This document shows, piece by piece, positions 25,018 to 33,507 of a stretch of 46,363 nt of DNA. This stretch comes from Acidobacteriota bacterium (GTDB lineage Bacteria > Acidobacteriota > Terriglobia > Bryobacterales > Bryobacteraceae). Both the position numbers and the translations under genes were made by a program. Positions within the stretch are counted from its first letter, which is position 1, and each line of letters starts with the position of its first letter. The stretch lies in the NCBI GenBank assembly GCA_016870915.1, contig VFZY01000021.1, forward strand, positions 1-46,363, in the 5' to 3' direction. Below the pieces are notes generated by a model. The model saw only the letters and a program-made list of their open reading frames with translations. It ran no database searches and was not told the origin of the DNA.

Positions 25018-26780
25018 CGGATCACGCTGGCCAGGCCGGCGCCCAGCGCGGCGACACCCGGAATGCTGACGGGTGTGCGACCCTGAATCGCGATCTCACC
25101 GGCCAGCGCCCGCGCCACCGCCAGTTCGGCCGGCGGCACGGTGGAAAATGTGGCCATCAGCGCGGCGGCGTTGGGGACAATGCGCAGCAGATAAGGATTG
25201 CCCATGGCAATGAAGATCACGGGCGCGCGCCCGGCCAGCAGCGCCTGCACAAAAGGATGATAAGCACCGCGAAGCGTCCCATCGCCACCGTTGGCCGAGG
25301 GCGCGACGAACGCCGCCACGGCCACCGCTGAACAGGTGGCCGACTCGGCTGCCATCCGCATCAGGCCGGCCTCAGGCATTGAGGCATCAAGCCAGGTGGA
25401 CCGAAGTGCGGGAACCCTCGCCTTCAACTCGTCGATCAGCGTTCGCCCAAGCTGCGAATGGCGGCTCTCCGCCAGGGTGAAGAGGCACGCCCGGGGGGCG
25501 TCGCGAAGCGGCACAACGGACCCTTCATTGCGCAGCAGCGTCAGCGCCCGGGCCGCCACTTGCTCGGCGAACGTGACCTCGTCCGGATCGTCCAGAACGT
25601 CACTCAACTGATCGGTGTCCACCAGTTTCCGGCGGAACAGCCCCACGCGGGCCTTGGCCGCCAGCACGCGGATCGCGCTCTCATCGATACGTTTGGCGGA
25701 AAGGCGGCCCGACTTGACAGCAGCGGCCACGGCGTCAACGGCAGCCGCCGGGCGCGGTGGCATCAGGAGCAGGTCGGCCCCGGCCTCAATGGCGCGTACC
25801 GCCGCCTCACCGCCCGGGAACTGCCGGGTCAGCGCCTGCATGTCCATGGCATCGGTGATAATCAACCCCCGAAAACCCAGTTCCTCGCGCAGAACGCGGC
25901 CAAGGATGCGCGGTGATATGGTGGCGGGAACCGGGTCCGGATCCAGGGCCGGTACGGTGACGTGCGAAGTCATCACCGAATCGGCGCGCGCCGCAATGGC
26001 GGCCCGGAAAGGAGCCAGTTCCACACGGTCCAGACGGTCGCGGCCGCCTGCGATGGTCGCCATGCCCAGATGGGTATCGACATTCGTGTCGCCGTGGCCG
26101 GGAAAATGTTTGGCCGAGACCAGCACGGGTGAGCCGGGGTTCTCATGCGCTCCTTCGATAAACGCCCGCACGTGGCTGGACACCGCCTCCGGATCCTCGC
26201 CAAAGGACCGTATGTTGATAATCGGGTTGTCCGGGTTGTTGTTGACGTCAGCCGATGGGGCGAAGATCCAATGGATGCCCAAGGCGCGCGATTCACGCGC
26301 CGTCGCCGCGCCCAGGGCCCGGGTGAACTTAAGGTCATTCACCGCGCCGAACGCCATCAGATGCGGGTGGCGAACCGTCCCGGAGACCCGCATCGACGCG
26401 CCTCGCTCAAAGTCGGCGCCGGCGATCAGCGGGATCTTCGCCAGCCGCTGCATGCGATTGAGAAACGCGGCCACGGCATGGGGTTCCGCATTCTGGACCG
26501 TGCCGTTTGAGACCCGGTTGAGCAGGATCAGCCCGCCCACGCCGGTGTCACGCACCAGTTGCACGAACTCGCGGGCCTGCCGCGAGCGCGGGTGCGGAGT
26601 TTCACCATGGAACGGGATCATCACCAATTGGGCAATCCTCTGGTGCAGCGTCATCTTCCGCAGCAAGGCGCGCACGTCACTGGAGGGCCCGGCGGGTTTA
26701 GCGGCCGCGCGCGGCTTTCGGGCTGGCGCCGCCCAAGCCATCAGAGCCGCCAGGAAGCAGACCAGCAGACGTCGCGCCAT
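25014..26780 (-). CDS. Glycoside hydrolase family 3, NagZ-like, exported
   Basis: A 588-residue enzyme with a signal peptide (MARRLLVCFLAALMAWAAPA). The N-terminal barrel holds the KHFPGHGDTNVDTH motif (224-237), whose His/Asp pair acts as the acid/base in NagZ-type beta-N-acetylhexosaminidases, and the nucleophile Asp in IITDAMDM (D310). A C-terminal GH3_C-like domain spans about 410-588. Known: such enzymes release GlcNAc from muropeptides or chitin fragments. The extra C-terminal domain and the export signal differ from the cytoplasmic single-domain NagZ. It lies 25 bp after the response regulator stop with its own GGAAGAG ribosome site, so the two form an operon. Confidence 0.92.
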   Translation of the reverse strand: MARRLLVCFLAALMAWAAPARKPRAAAKPAGPSSDVRALLRKMTLHQRIAQLVMIPFHGETPHPRSRQAREFVQLVRDTGVGGLILLNRVSNGTVQNAEPHAVAAFLNRMQRLAKIPLIAGADFERGASMRVSGTVRHPHLMAFGAVNDLKFTRALGAATARESRALGIHWIFAPSADVNNNPDNPIINIRSFGEDPEAVSSHVRAFIEGAHENPGSPVLVSAKHFPGHGDTNVDTHLGMATIAGGRDRLDRVELAPFRAAIAARADSVMTSHVTVPALDPDPVPATISPRILGRVLREELGFRGLIITDAMDMQALTRQFPGGEAAVRAIEAGADLLLMPPRPAAAVDAVAAAVKSGRLSAKRIDESAIRVLAAKARVGLFRRKLVDTDQLSDVLDDPDEVTFAEQVAARALTLLRNEGSVVPLRDAPRACLFTLAESRHSQLGRTLIDELKARVPALRSTWLDASMPEAGLMRMAAESATCSAVAVAAFVAPSANGGDGTLRGAYHPFVQALLAGRAPVIFIAMGNPYLLRIVPNAAALMATFSTVPPAELAVARALAGEIAIQGRTPVSIPGVAALGAGLASVIR

Positions 26781-26805
26781 GCGTCTCTTCCGTTCCCCGC
26801 CGGGG

Positions 26806-27261
26806 CTAGCCGCTCTTTCGCTGGTTCTTCGACGCCGCCGTCTGGCGGGACGCCGGCTTCCGGGCTGGTTTCACATTCACCAGCCGGTTCACCGCGCGAA
26901 CCAGGTGTGACACTTCGTTGGCATTTTTCTGAATGACGGTGCTGGCGCCGGAGTCGCGCTCATTGAGCCCGATCGAATCCGCATAGCCGGAGATCAGGAT
27001 CACCGGAACGGCGGGCCGTTGTTCGTGTAGGCGCCGTATCAGTTCCACGCCGTTGATGCGGGGCATCTTGTAATCAGTCACCAGCAGGTCACATTCAAGC
27101 CATGCCTGGTTGTTCAGGGCCTCTTCCGGGGACGATGCGGCGACCGTCCTATGTCCCAACTCCTCGAGCACCGAGCGCCGGGCGGAAAGCCCCATCTTGT
27201 GATCATCGACCAGAAGAATTAAGAGGGGCTTCTTCGGCCGTGACGATGAGAGCGAACGCAT
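26806..27261 (-). CDS. Single-domain response regulator (receiver only)
   Basis: A 151-residue CheY-like receiver. The acidic pair D19-D20 (LLVDDHKMG), the phosphorylation site D63 (VTDYKMP), S/T-equivalent S95 (LISGYAD) and a conserved Lys in VIQKNAN are visible. There is no DNA-binding output domain, only a basic tail (KPARKPASRQTAASKNQRKSG). No histidine kinase is adjacent. Known: such stand-alone receivers work through protein contacts. It is first in an operon with the GH3 enzyme. A TTGACA at 27299-27304 (minus) with TAACTT 18 bp downstream may be its promoter, leaving a very short leader. Confidence 0.88.
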   Translation of the reverse strand: MRSLSSSRPKKPLLILLVDDHKMGLSARRSVLEELGHRTVAASSPEEALNNQAWLECDLLVTDYKMPRINGVELIRRLHEQRPAVPVILISGYADSIGLNERDSGASTVIQKNANEVSHLVRAVNRLVNVKPARKPASRQTAASKNQRKSG

Positions 27262-27274
27262 GAAGACTCTCGCG

Positions 27275-27304
27275 AAGTTAGCAGACAGCGCAAGACGTTG
27301 TCAA
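27275..27304 (-). promoter_or_regulatory. Possible promoter of the response regulator-GH3 operon
   Basis: On the minus strand a perfect -35 (TTGACA, 27299-27304) and a weak -10 (TAACTT, 27275-27280) are spaced 18 bp. The start codon follows at 27261. Confidence 0.35.
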
Positions 27305-27376
27305 ACACTGTGTATCGAACTGAAACAAGGCGAGATTTTTTGCTTGACAGAAAAACGCCTGCTTCGTCCCGAGCCG

Positions 27377-28519
27377 CTACTCCACTTCGCGCGGTGCGTT
27401 GTAGCCAGCCTTGGCCACAATGGAGTACTTGACGGGTTTGCCCTTTTCGTCGGTCACCTTGAGCGGTTCGCCGGTGGCCGGGTTCACCAGGTCCACTTTC
27501 AGGCGGCGAAACTTGCCATCCTTTACCGTGTTCGAGGGCTGGTAGCCCAGTGAGTACTGGTTCCTGAGAGACTGATGAATCGCGCCGAAAATTCCCGGAA
27601 ACTCACCGTAGAACCGGGGGAAAAACGACATCCCGCCGGTCTCCTTGGCGAAGGTGCGCATCTGGTTGTCGGCCTGCAGGAAATCCAGACGCGCGATGGA
27701 GCCCATGTAGCCGCGGGCGTCGTACCATTCACGCAGCGCCTGCATCAGCCCCACGCCGTAGATGGGCACACCTGCCGTCTGCAGGGCCTTGCGAGTCTTG
27801 TCGAACGTGAGCTTGCTGAACGTGTCGATTCCGCTCGCGATGAGCACAATCGCCTTGCGCCCTTCAATCTCCGACATGCGCTCCGCGGTGTCCACCAGCG
27901 CATCGTACAGGTTCGACTCTGAGTAAGCGGCGATGCGCAGGCGCTGCATCGCTTCATACGCCTTGCGCTTGTCGGTGGAGAAGTCCGAAAGGATTTCCGG
28001 CCGCAGGTCATATGCCACCACCGCCACGTAGTCTTCCGGCTTCAGCGTTTCCAGAAAACCGTAAGAAGCGGTCAGCGTCTGATACCAGGTTTCGCCCCAA
28101 TACTGCTGGAACAGGTTGCTGAACTCGATCACCAGACACACCGTCATCGGTGCTTCGCCCATGGCGAACTGCGTTACCTTTTGCGGAACATTGTCTTCGA
28201 GAATTCTGAAGTTGTCACGGGGGATGCCTGGGATGAACCGGCCGCGGTTGTCGAGCACCGCCACATCCACCGTCACCGTGGTGACATCGCTCTTGAACGT
28301 CGCCAAGCCTTCCGGCAGGTCGTCCTTCTTCTTGTTGAGTTTGGACTTGATCTGCTGCTGTTCCGGCTCCGGCGGCGCATCCTTCTTCCGGGGGCGGGCC
28401 ACCGTGTCGCTCGACTCTTTCCTCGGCCCCTGTTGGGCCGAAAGAAATTGCGAAAAGAACGTGGCCGAACCCATAACCGCCGTGGCCGCCAGCAGCCGGA
28501 CGAACTTGGAAGAACCCAT
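27377..28519 (-). CDS. VWFA-related protein of the acidobacterial type (TIGR03436-like)
   Basis: A 380-residue exported protein. The ATG at 28519 is chosen because it begins a signal peptide (MGSSKFVRLLAATAVMG...LSAQQG) and follows an AAGGGAG ribosome site. The frame stays open upstream only as an antisense shadow. Seen: a charged linker (about 30-75), an N-terminal beta domain (TVDVAVLDNRGRFIPGIPRDNFRILEDNVPQKV) and a von Willebrand A-like domain (APMTVCLVIEFSNLF, SNLYDALVDTAERM, RKAIVLIASGIDTFS). The classical MIDAS DxSxS reads EFSNL, so the first metal ligand is Glu instead of Asp. Known: this group is expanded in Acidobacteria and has unknown function. It is divergent from the Gfo/Idh/MocA gene. 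Confidence 0.9.
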   Translation of the reverse strand: MGSSKFVRLLAATAVMGSATFFSQFLSAQQGPRKESSDTVARPRKKDAPPEPEQQQIKSKLNKKKDDLPEGLATFKSDVTTVTVDVAVLDNRGRFIPGIPRDNFRILEDNVPQKVTQFAMGEAPMTVCLVIEFSNLFQQYWGETWYQTLTASYGFLETLKPEDYVAVVAYDLRPEILSDFSTDKRKAYEAMQRLRIAAYSESNLYDALVDTAERMSEIEGRKAIVLIASGIDTFSKLTFDKTRKALQTAGVPIYGVGLMQALREWYDARGYMGSIARLDFLQADNQMRTFAKETGGMSFFPRFYGEFPGIFGAIHQSLRNQYSLGYQPSNTVKDGKFRRLKVDLVNPATGEPLKVTDEKGKPVKYSIVAKAGYNAPREVE

Positions 28520-28559
28520 GGAAGACTCCCTTTGGCGCGAATCTGCCGCGCTACCGACG

Positions 28560-28565
28560 AATATA
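28560..28565 (-). promoter_or_regulatory. Possible -10 (TATATT) of the VWFA gene
   Basis: Minus-strand TATATT lies 40 bp before the ATG at 28519. The leader holds an AAGGGAG Shine-Dalgarno. The -35 region is weak. Confidence 0.3.
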
Positions 28566-28602
28566 TCAGATCGTGCGGAACACGCATTCCATGCCGTGGG
28601 CC

Positions 28603-28608
28603 TATAAT
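28603..28608 (+). promoter_or_regulatory. Probable -10 box (TATAAT) of the Gfo/Idh/MocA gene, leaderless type
   Basis: A perfect TATAAT is followed by 7 nt and then the ATG at 28616, so transcription should start at or next to the A of ATG. There is no Shine-Dalgarno. Confidence 0.6.
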
Positions 28609-28615
28609 CGTTTCG

Positions 28616-29914
28616 ATGGACCTTACTCGCCGCAGACTCTTGACCACCGGTATCGCCGCGGCCGCCGCCGCAGTTCCCCAGGCCCGCTCCGCCAATGACC
28701 GTATTCAGGTGGGGGTTGTTGGCTGTGGCGCCCGGTCCCATGAACTGATGAGGCACCTGCTGGCGAATCCCGGCGTGGCTATCACCGGAGTTGTCGACGC
28801 CTACAAGGGCCGCGTGGAGCGCGCGCTGGACCGGGTGGGCCCCGCCGCCCGCTCCTATCGCGATTACAAGGAAGTGCTGGCCGACAAGTCGATCGACGCC
28901 GTGGTCATCGCCACGCCGGATCACTGGCACAAGACCATGGTCATGGATGCCATCAGTGCTGGCAAGGACGTCTATTGCGAAAAGCCGCTCACCTACCGCG
29001 CCTCCGAAGGGAAGGAGATCATCGATGCCGCCGCCCGCACCGGCCGCATCGTGCAGGTGGGCAGTCAGCCGGTGAGTTCGAACACGCAGCAGAAGGCGCG
29101 CGAAATCATCCAGAGCGGCAAAATCGGCAAGGTCACCCTGGTGCGCGCGGCTTATAACCGCAATACTGCGTCCGGCGCCTGGATTTACCCCATTCCGCCC
29201 GATGCCTCGCCCAGCACTGTCAACTGGGACATGTTTCTGGGCCCGGCGCCCAAGCGCCCCTTCAGCCTGGAGCGCTTCTTCCGCTGGCGCTGCTACAAGG
29301 ACTATTCGGGCGGCATCTCAACCGACCTCTTTGTCCACCTCTGTACCACCATCCATTTCCTGATGAACGCCCGCATGCCTTCCCGCGTGGTGGCCATGGG
29401 CCAGTTGTACCGCTGGAAGGACCGCGAGGTGCCGGACACCATCAACGCGGTGCTCGAGTACCCGGAAGGCTTCGCCGTCAACCTCAGTTCAACGTTCAAC
29501 AATCAGATGTCGGGCGAAGGCGCCTTCCAGTTCCTGGGTACCGAAGGCAGCGTGACGCTGGGTGGCGGACTGGATGTGCATCCGGAAGACGCCGTGGAGG
29601 ACAACCGCTGGATTGTGGAAAGCTGGGCGAAATCGATGGAAGAGGCGTACTTCAGGAATCCCAAGGTTCGCGCCAACGAAGCCCCGCACGCCCGGAAGCC
29701 GAAAGGCCAGGTGCAGCACTTCAAGTCCGAAGGGCCCGATTCGACGGTGACCCACTTTGCCGGCTGGCTCAACTCCATCCGCACACGCCAGCAGCCCTGG
29801 GAGAATGCGACGGTGGGGCATCGCGCCGCCGCCTGCGCGCACATGGTGAACAAGTCCGCCGCTGAAGGCAAGCTGGTGGAATGGGACTTCTCGGCCGACG
29901 ATATCAAGGGCTGA
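28616..29914 (+). CDS. TAT-exported Gfo/Idh/MocA-family oxidoreductase
   Basis: A 432-residue protein. The ATG at 28616 gives a twin-arginine signal (MDLTRRRLLTTGIAAAAAAVP) and sits 7 nt after TATAAT. The upstream open frame is not coding. The NAD(P)-binding Rossmann domain covers about 28-150 (VGVVGCGARSHELM, IDAVVIATPDHWHKTM, the EKPLTY motif). The C-terminal alpha/beta substrate domain follows. Known: exported members use a tightly bound nicotinamide to act on sugars, for example in glycan side-chain removal. The substrate is unknown here. It is convergent with the DUF1501 gene, 25 bp away. Confidence 0.92.
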   Translation: MDLTRRRLLTTGIAAAAAAVPQARSANDRIQVGVVGCGARSHELMRHLLANPGVAITGVVDAYKGRVERALDRVGPAARSYRDYKEVLADKSIDAVVIATPDHWHKTMVMDAISAGKDVYCEKPLTYRASEGKEIIDAAARTGRIVQVGSQPVSSNTQQKAREIIQSGKIGKVTLVRAAYNRNTASGAWIYPIPPDASPSTVNWDMFLGPAPKRPFSLERFFRWRCYKDYSGGISTDLFVHLCTTIHFLMNARMPSRVVAMGQLYRWKDREVPDTINAVLEYPEGFAVNLSSTFNNQMSGEGAFQFLGTEGSVTLGGGLDVHPEDAVEDNRWIVESWAKSMEEAYFRNPKVRANEAPHARKPKGQVQHFKSEGPDSTVTHFAGWLNSIRTRQQPWENATVGHRAAACAHMVNKSAAEGKLVEWDFSADDIKG

Positions 29915-29939
29915 ATCAGGGGCTGAAATCCCGCCGCCC

Positions 29940-31364
29940 TTAGATGATCTCCTTGATCACCTGTCCCTGGATCTCCGTCAGGCGCTCCTTGCGGCCAAGG
30001 TGCATGAAGCTGAGCGCGTCCTGATCCAATCCAAGCTGATGCAGAATCGTCGTGTGGATGTCGCGGAAGTGGTACGGCTTCTCCACCGCCCGCAGCCCGA
30101 TCGCATCCGTGGCGCCCACCACGGTGCCGCCCTTGATTCCGCCACCGGCCATCCACATCGTGAAGCCCAGGTTGTGGTGGTCCCGGCCCTTGCCGCCCTG
30201 TGCCTCCGGCGACCGGCCGAACTCGCCGCCCCACACCACCAGCGTCGACTCCAGCAAGCCCCTGCGCTTCAGGTCGCGCATTAAGGCCGCCACCGGCTGG
30301 TCCGTCTGCCTGGCCATCCGCAGGTGGTTTTCCTCGATATCCGAATGCGCGTCCCACTGCAGATCGCCCGGGCCCCCGCCGGAGACAGCCACCACGAACC
30401 GGACACCGCGCTCCACCAGCCGGCGGGCCATCAGCAGACGCCGGCCGTAGTCGTCGGTGTGCTCCTGGCCAACCCCGTACAGGTCCAGCGTTTCCTTCGG
30501 TTCGTTCGACAGGTCGAAGATTGCCGGGGCCTCTGTCTGCATGCGGAATGCCGTCTGGTAGACGCTCATCCGGGCCTCGAACTCAGAGTCGTCCGCCGCC
30601 AGATTGGCTTCGTTCAGGCCGCGGATGAGATCCACGGTCTTGCGGCGCGTGGCGAGATCGACCCCCTTGGGCAGTTCCAGATTCAGCACCGGCTTCTTGC
30701 CGGGCCGGAACAGCGCCGGCTGATAGATGGCCGGCAGGAATCCGTTGGTGTACATCGGGGTACCGGCTTCAAGCGCCCCGTGCGGGTCGGGAAGCACCAC
30801 GTACGCCGGCAGAGACTGCGACTCACTGCCCAGCCCATAAATCGTCCAGGAGCCCATGGACGGGAACCCCGGAATCACCCGGCCCGTCAGCAACTGATAC
30901 TGCGCCGCCGAGTGCACCACCATGTCGGCGTGGCAGGAACGCACCACCGCGACGTCATCCATGATCTGCGCCGTGTACGGAAGCAGATCGGAGACGTCTA
31001 TGCCCGCCTGTCCGTGCTTCTTGAAGGTCCGCTTGGTGCCCAGGAGCTTGGCGTCTTTGGCGATGAACTGGTACTTGGCCTCGCCAAACTCGGCTGGGCG
31101 TGTCTGGCCGTGCAACTCGTTCAGCAACGGCTTCGGATCGAACGTCTCCATGTGGCTGGGTCCGCCCGCCATGAACAGGAAGATCACCGACTTCGCTTTC
31201 GCGTTCACGGGGTTGTGCGGGCGCTTGGGGGCCAGCGGATTCACGTAGGCCGCGCTGGCTTCTCCGCGCGCCACCATCGATGCGAAAGCGAGCGAGCCAA
31301 AGCCGCAAAAACAGTCCGTCAGGATCTCGCGGCGTGTACGGGCAATGCGAACGTGTTCAGACAT
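29940..31364 (-). CDS. DUF1501 protein (sulfatase-like fold)
   Basis: A 474-residue protein with a TAT-like N-terminus (RTRREILTDCFCGFGSLAFASM). Seen: KSVIFLFMAGGPSHMETFDPKP, RSCHADMVVHSAAQYQLLTG, a long middle segment, VVWGGEFGRSPEAQGGKGRDHHNLGF and PYHFRDIHTTILHQLGL. The His/Asp-rich motifs resemble metal ligands of the alkaline phosphatase/sulfatase superfamily. Known: DUF1501 genes nearly always pair with DUF1549/DUF1553 genes in Planctomycetes and Acidobacteria, with no established reaction. Here it lies 18 bp downstream of that partner with a GGGAAGAG ribosome site between them. Confidence 0.92.
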   Translation of the reverse strand: MSEHVRIARTRREILTDCFCGFGSLAFASMVARGEASAAYVNPLAPKRPHNPVNAKAKSVIFLFMAGGPSHMETFDPKPLLNELHGQTRPAEFGEAKYQFIAKDAKLLGTKRTFKKHGQAGIDVSDLLPYTAQIMDDVAVVRSCHADMVVHSAAQYQLLTGRVIPGFPSMGSWTIYGLGSESQSLPAYVVLPDPHGALEAGTPMYTNGFLPAIYQPALFRPGKKPVLNLELPKGVDLATRRKTVDLIRGLNEANLAADDSEFEARMSVYQTAFRMQTEAPAIFDLSNEPKETLDLYGVGQEHTDDYGRRLLMARRLVERGVRFVVAVSGGGPGDLQWDAHSDIEENHLRMARQTDQPVAALMRDLKRRGLLESTLVVWGGEFGRSPEAQGGKGRDHHNLGFTMWMAGGGIKGGTVVGATDAIGLRAVEKPYHFRDIHTTILHQLGLDQDALSFMHLGRKERLTEIQGQVIKEII

Positions 31365-31382
31365 GGATATCTCTTCCCGGCG

Positions 31383-33410
31383 CTAGTTCAGATAGAGGAA
31401 TGCGTTGGTATTCAGCATGGCGAGCGCGAACTCGCGCAGCGGCTGATTCTTGAGAAACTCAATCCCCGTGCGTTCTTCCTTCAGATTCGGTGCGCGGCCC
31501 GCTGCCAGGCGGTAGGCAAGCCGCACGGTTTGCCCGGGCGACGCCCCTCCTTCCTTGCGCAGCCGCTCGGCGAACGCCTCCGCCATGCGGTTTGAAAAGT
31601 CGCCGTTCAGCAGTTCCAGAGCCTGCGGCGCATGCGTGCTCGCGTCGCGCTTGGCGCAACTGATCTGAAGGTCGGGTGCGTCGAACACTTCCATGAACGG
31701 CAGTCGGAAGTTCCGCTTATAGATCAGATACACCGTGCGCCGGTTGTGCTCGGTGGCATCGGGCGTCACGGCCCACTGCGACGGTTTGTAGAGAAGCTGC
31801 AACAGATCCTCTTCCACCGGAACAAGGATGCTCGGGCCGCCCTGTTTGGCGTTGAGCAGACCAGCCGCGGCCAGCGCACCGTCACGAATTTCCTCGGCGG
31901 CCAGCCGGCGGCGGTTGAAGCGCCACAGCAGTTTGTTCTCGGGATCTTTCTCCCGCGCGATGGTCGAGGCGGCCACGTTCGATGCCTGCTGATACGCATT
32001 GCTCATCAGGAGCATCTTATGAACCCGCTTCATCTTCCAGCCGCCGGAAACAATCTCGTTCCCCAGGTAGTCCAGCAACTCCGGGTGCGATGGGCGCGCG
32101 CCCATCCGGCCAAAGTCGTTCGGCGTGGTCACAATGCCTTGGCCGAAATGATACTGCCATATGCGATTGGCCAACACACGGGCGGGCAGCGGGTTGTCGG
32201 CGCTCATCAGCCAATCCGCCAGTTTGGTGCGCGGCTGCGCCGTTGCCGGCGGCAACTCAGGAGTATTGTCGGGCAGCAGAACACCCAGGGGCCGCATCCC
32301 AACGCGGTCACCTTTCTTCGCGTAGTCGCCGCGCGCCAGCAGATGCACCGGGCTGGCCTTGGACTCATCGCTCTTGACGGAAAACAGCGCGGGCAGGGGC
32401 TCTGGCATCTTCGCCTCGGTCTCCTTGATGCGCTTCTCCATCGCCGTCCGTTCTTCGCCCTTCATGCCCCGCATCTTGGCGCGCAGTGCCTTCACTTCTT
32501 CTTCAACGGCCTTGGTCTTCGCTTTCCATACCGTTTGCTCGGCGTCCGTTGCCAGAGGAATGTCCTGCTCCTCGGTGCCGGCGAAATAGGCCTGAATGCG
32601 ATAGTAATCCGAATGCCGGATCGGGTCGAACTTGTGATCGTGGCAACGGGCACAGCCAAGCGTAACGCCCAGCAGCGCGGACCCCACCACGTTCGTCATC
32701 TCCGTCAGCACTTCATTGCGGCTGCTTGCCACTTCCTGATTGCCTGCGTTTTTCCGCAGCGGACCCAGGCGCTGGAAGCCCGAGGCTACTCGATACTCCT
32801 CGTGCTTCGGGTTGATCTCATCACCCGCCAATTGTTCCCGCACAAATTGATCGTAGGGCTTGTCGGCGTTGAAGGAATGGATTACGTAGTCGCGATAACG
32901 CCAGGCGTCCCGGCGGTGGGTGTCGTACTCGAATCCGTCGGTCTCCGCGAAACGGACCACATCCAGCCAGTGCCGGCCCCACTGCTCTCCAAAGCGGCTG
33001 TCGTCGAGAAGGCGGTCCACCAGGCGTTCCCACGCGCCGGGCTTGGTATCCCGCACAAAAGCGTCCACTTCGGCCGGCGTTGGGGGCAAGCCGGTCAGGT
33101 CGACAGTCACCCGCCGGATCAGCGTCACACGATCCGCCCGCGGAGCCGGGCGCAGCCCCTCCTTCTTCAACCGGGCCAGGATAAACGCATCGATCGCGCT
33201 GCTTGCCCAGGCGCGGTCAGCCGGAGCGGTGAACGTGGGCACCTCCGGATTCTTCCGCGGCTGAAACGACCAGTGCCGGCGCTCCAATGCCGAATACTTG
33301 CCGAGCGGGGCAAAGCCTTCCGCGCCGCCCAGCAGCGCGGCCGCGGCAAGAGCCGCCACCGCCACACGAGCGGGCTTCGTCAACGGTCTGTGTCCTTGTT
33401 GGGTGCGCAT
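31383..33410 (-). CDS. DUF1549/DUF1553 protein (planctomycete cytochrome-associated type)
   Basis: A 675-residue exported protein (signal at about 14-32). DUF1549 covers about 70-285 and includes RRVTVDLTGLPPTPAEVDAF and the heme-like motif CARCHDHKFDP (C253, C256, H257). A charged coiled segment spans about 295-345 (VEEEVKALRAKMRGMKGEERTAMEKRI). DUF1553 covers about 400-665 (NPLPARVLANRIWQYHFGQGIV). The N-terminal cytochrome c domain often present in larger members is missing, so electrons would need an outside source. Known function: none established. It is first in a two-gene operon with the DUF1501 gene and has a perfect TATAAT upstream. Confidence 0.92.
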   Translation of the reverse strand: MRTQQGHRPLTKPARVAVAALAAAALLGGAEGFAPLGKYSALERRHWSFQPRKNPEVPTFTAPADRAWASSAIDAFILARLKKEGLRPAPRADRVTLIRRVTVDLTGLPPTPAEVDAFVRDTKPGAWERLVDRLLDDSRFGEQWGRHWLDVVRFAETDGFEYDTHRRDAWRYRDYVIHSFNADKPYDQFVREQLAGDEINPKHEEYRVASGFQRLGPLRKNAGNQEVASSRNEVLTEMTNVVGSALLGVTLGCARCHDHKFDPIRHSDYYRIQAYFAGTEEQDIPLATDAEQTVWKAKTKAVEEEVKALRAKMRGMKGEERTAMEKRIKETEAKMPEPLPALFSVKSDESKASPVHLLARGDYAKKGDRVGMRPLGVLLPDNTPELPPATAQPRTKLADWLMSADNPLPARVLANRIWQYHFGQGIVTTPNDFGRMGARPSHPELLDYLGNEIVSGGWKMKRVHKMLLMSNAYQQASNVAASTIAREKDPENKLLWRFNRRRLAAEEIRDGALAAAGLLNAKQGGPSILVPVEEDLLQLLYKPSQWAVTPDATEHNRRTVYLIYKRNFRLPFMEVFDAPDLQISCAKRDASTHAPQALELLNGDFSNRMAEAFAERLRKEGGASPGQTVRLAYRLAAGRAPNLKEERTGIEFLKNQPLREFALAMLNTNAFLYLN

Positions 33411-33433
33411 GGGTACACTTCGAGAGCGTCTCC

Positions 33434-33439
33434 ATTATA
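33434..33439 (-). promoter_or_regulatory. Probable -10 box (TATAAT) of the DUF1549/DUF1501 operon
   Basis: Minus-strand TATAAT ends 23 nt before the ATG at 33410. A CTGACT hexamer 18 bp upstream is a weak -35. The predicted leader is about 17 nt. The same 97-bp gap holds a short CAGT triplication and nothing else I can identify. Confidence 0.5.
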
Positions 33440-33507
33440 CCCCCTCACTGCCGCATCAGTCAGTCAGTACTGGCTGGTACGCTACACGCCGCCGGCACGC
33501 CGTTTGA

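Noticed and set aside
27344-27349. Plus-strand TTGACA considered as a promoter
   Set aside because: No plus-strand gene follows and no -10 is found at the right distance.
27330-27361. AGGCG...CGCCT dyad with T and A runs considered as a terminator between the VWFA and response regulator genes
   Set aside because: The short stem is interrupted by a bulge and there is no T-tract directly after the second arm on either strand, so support is too weak.
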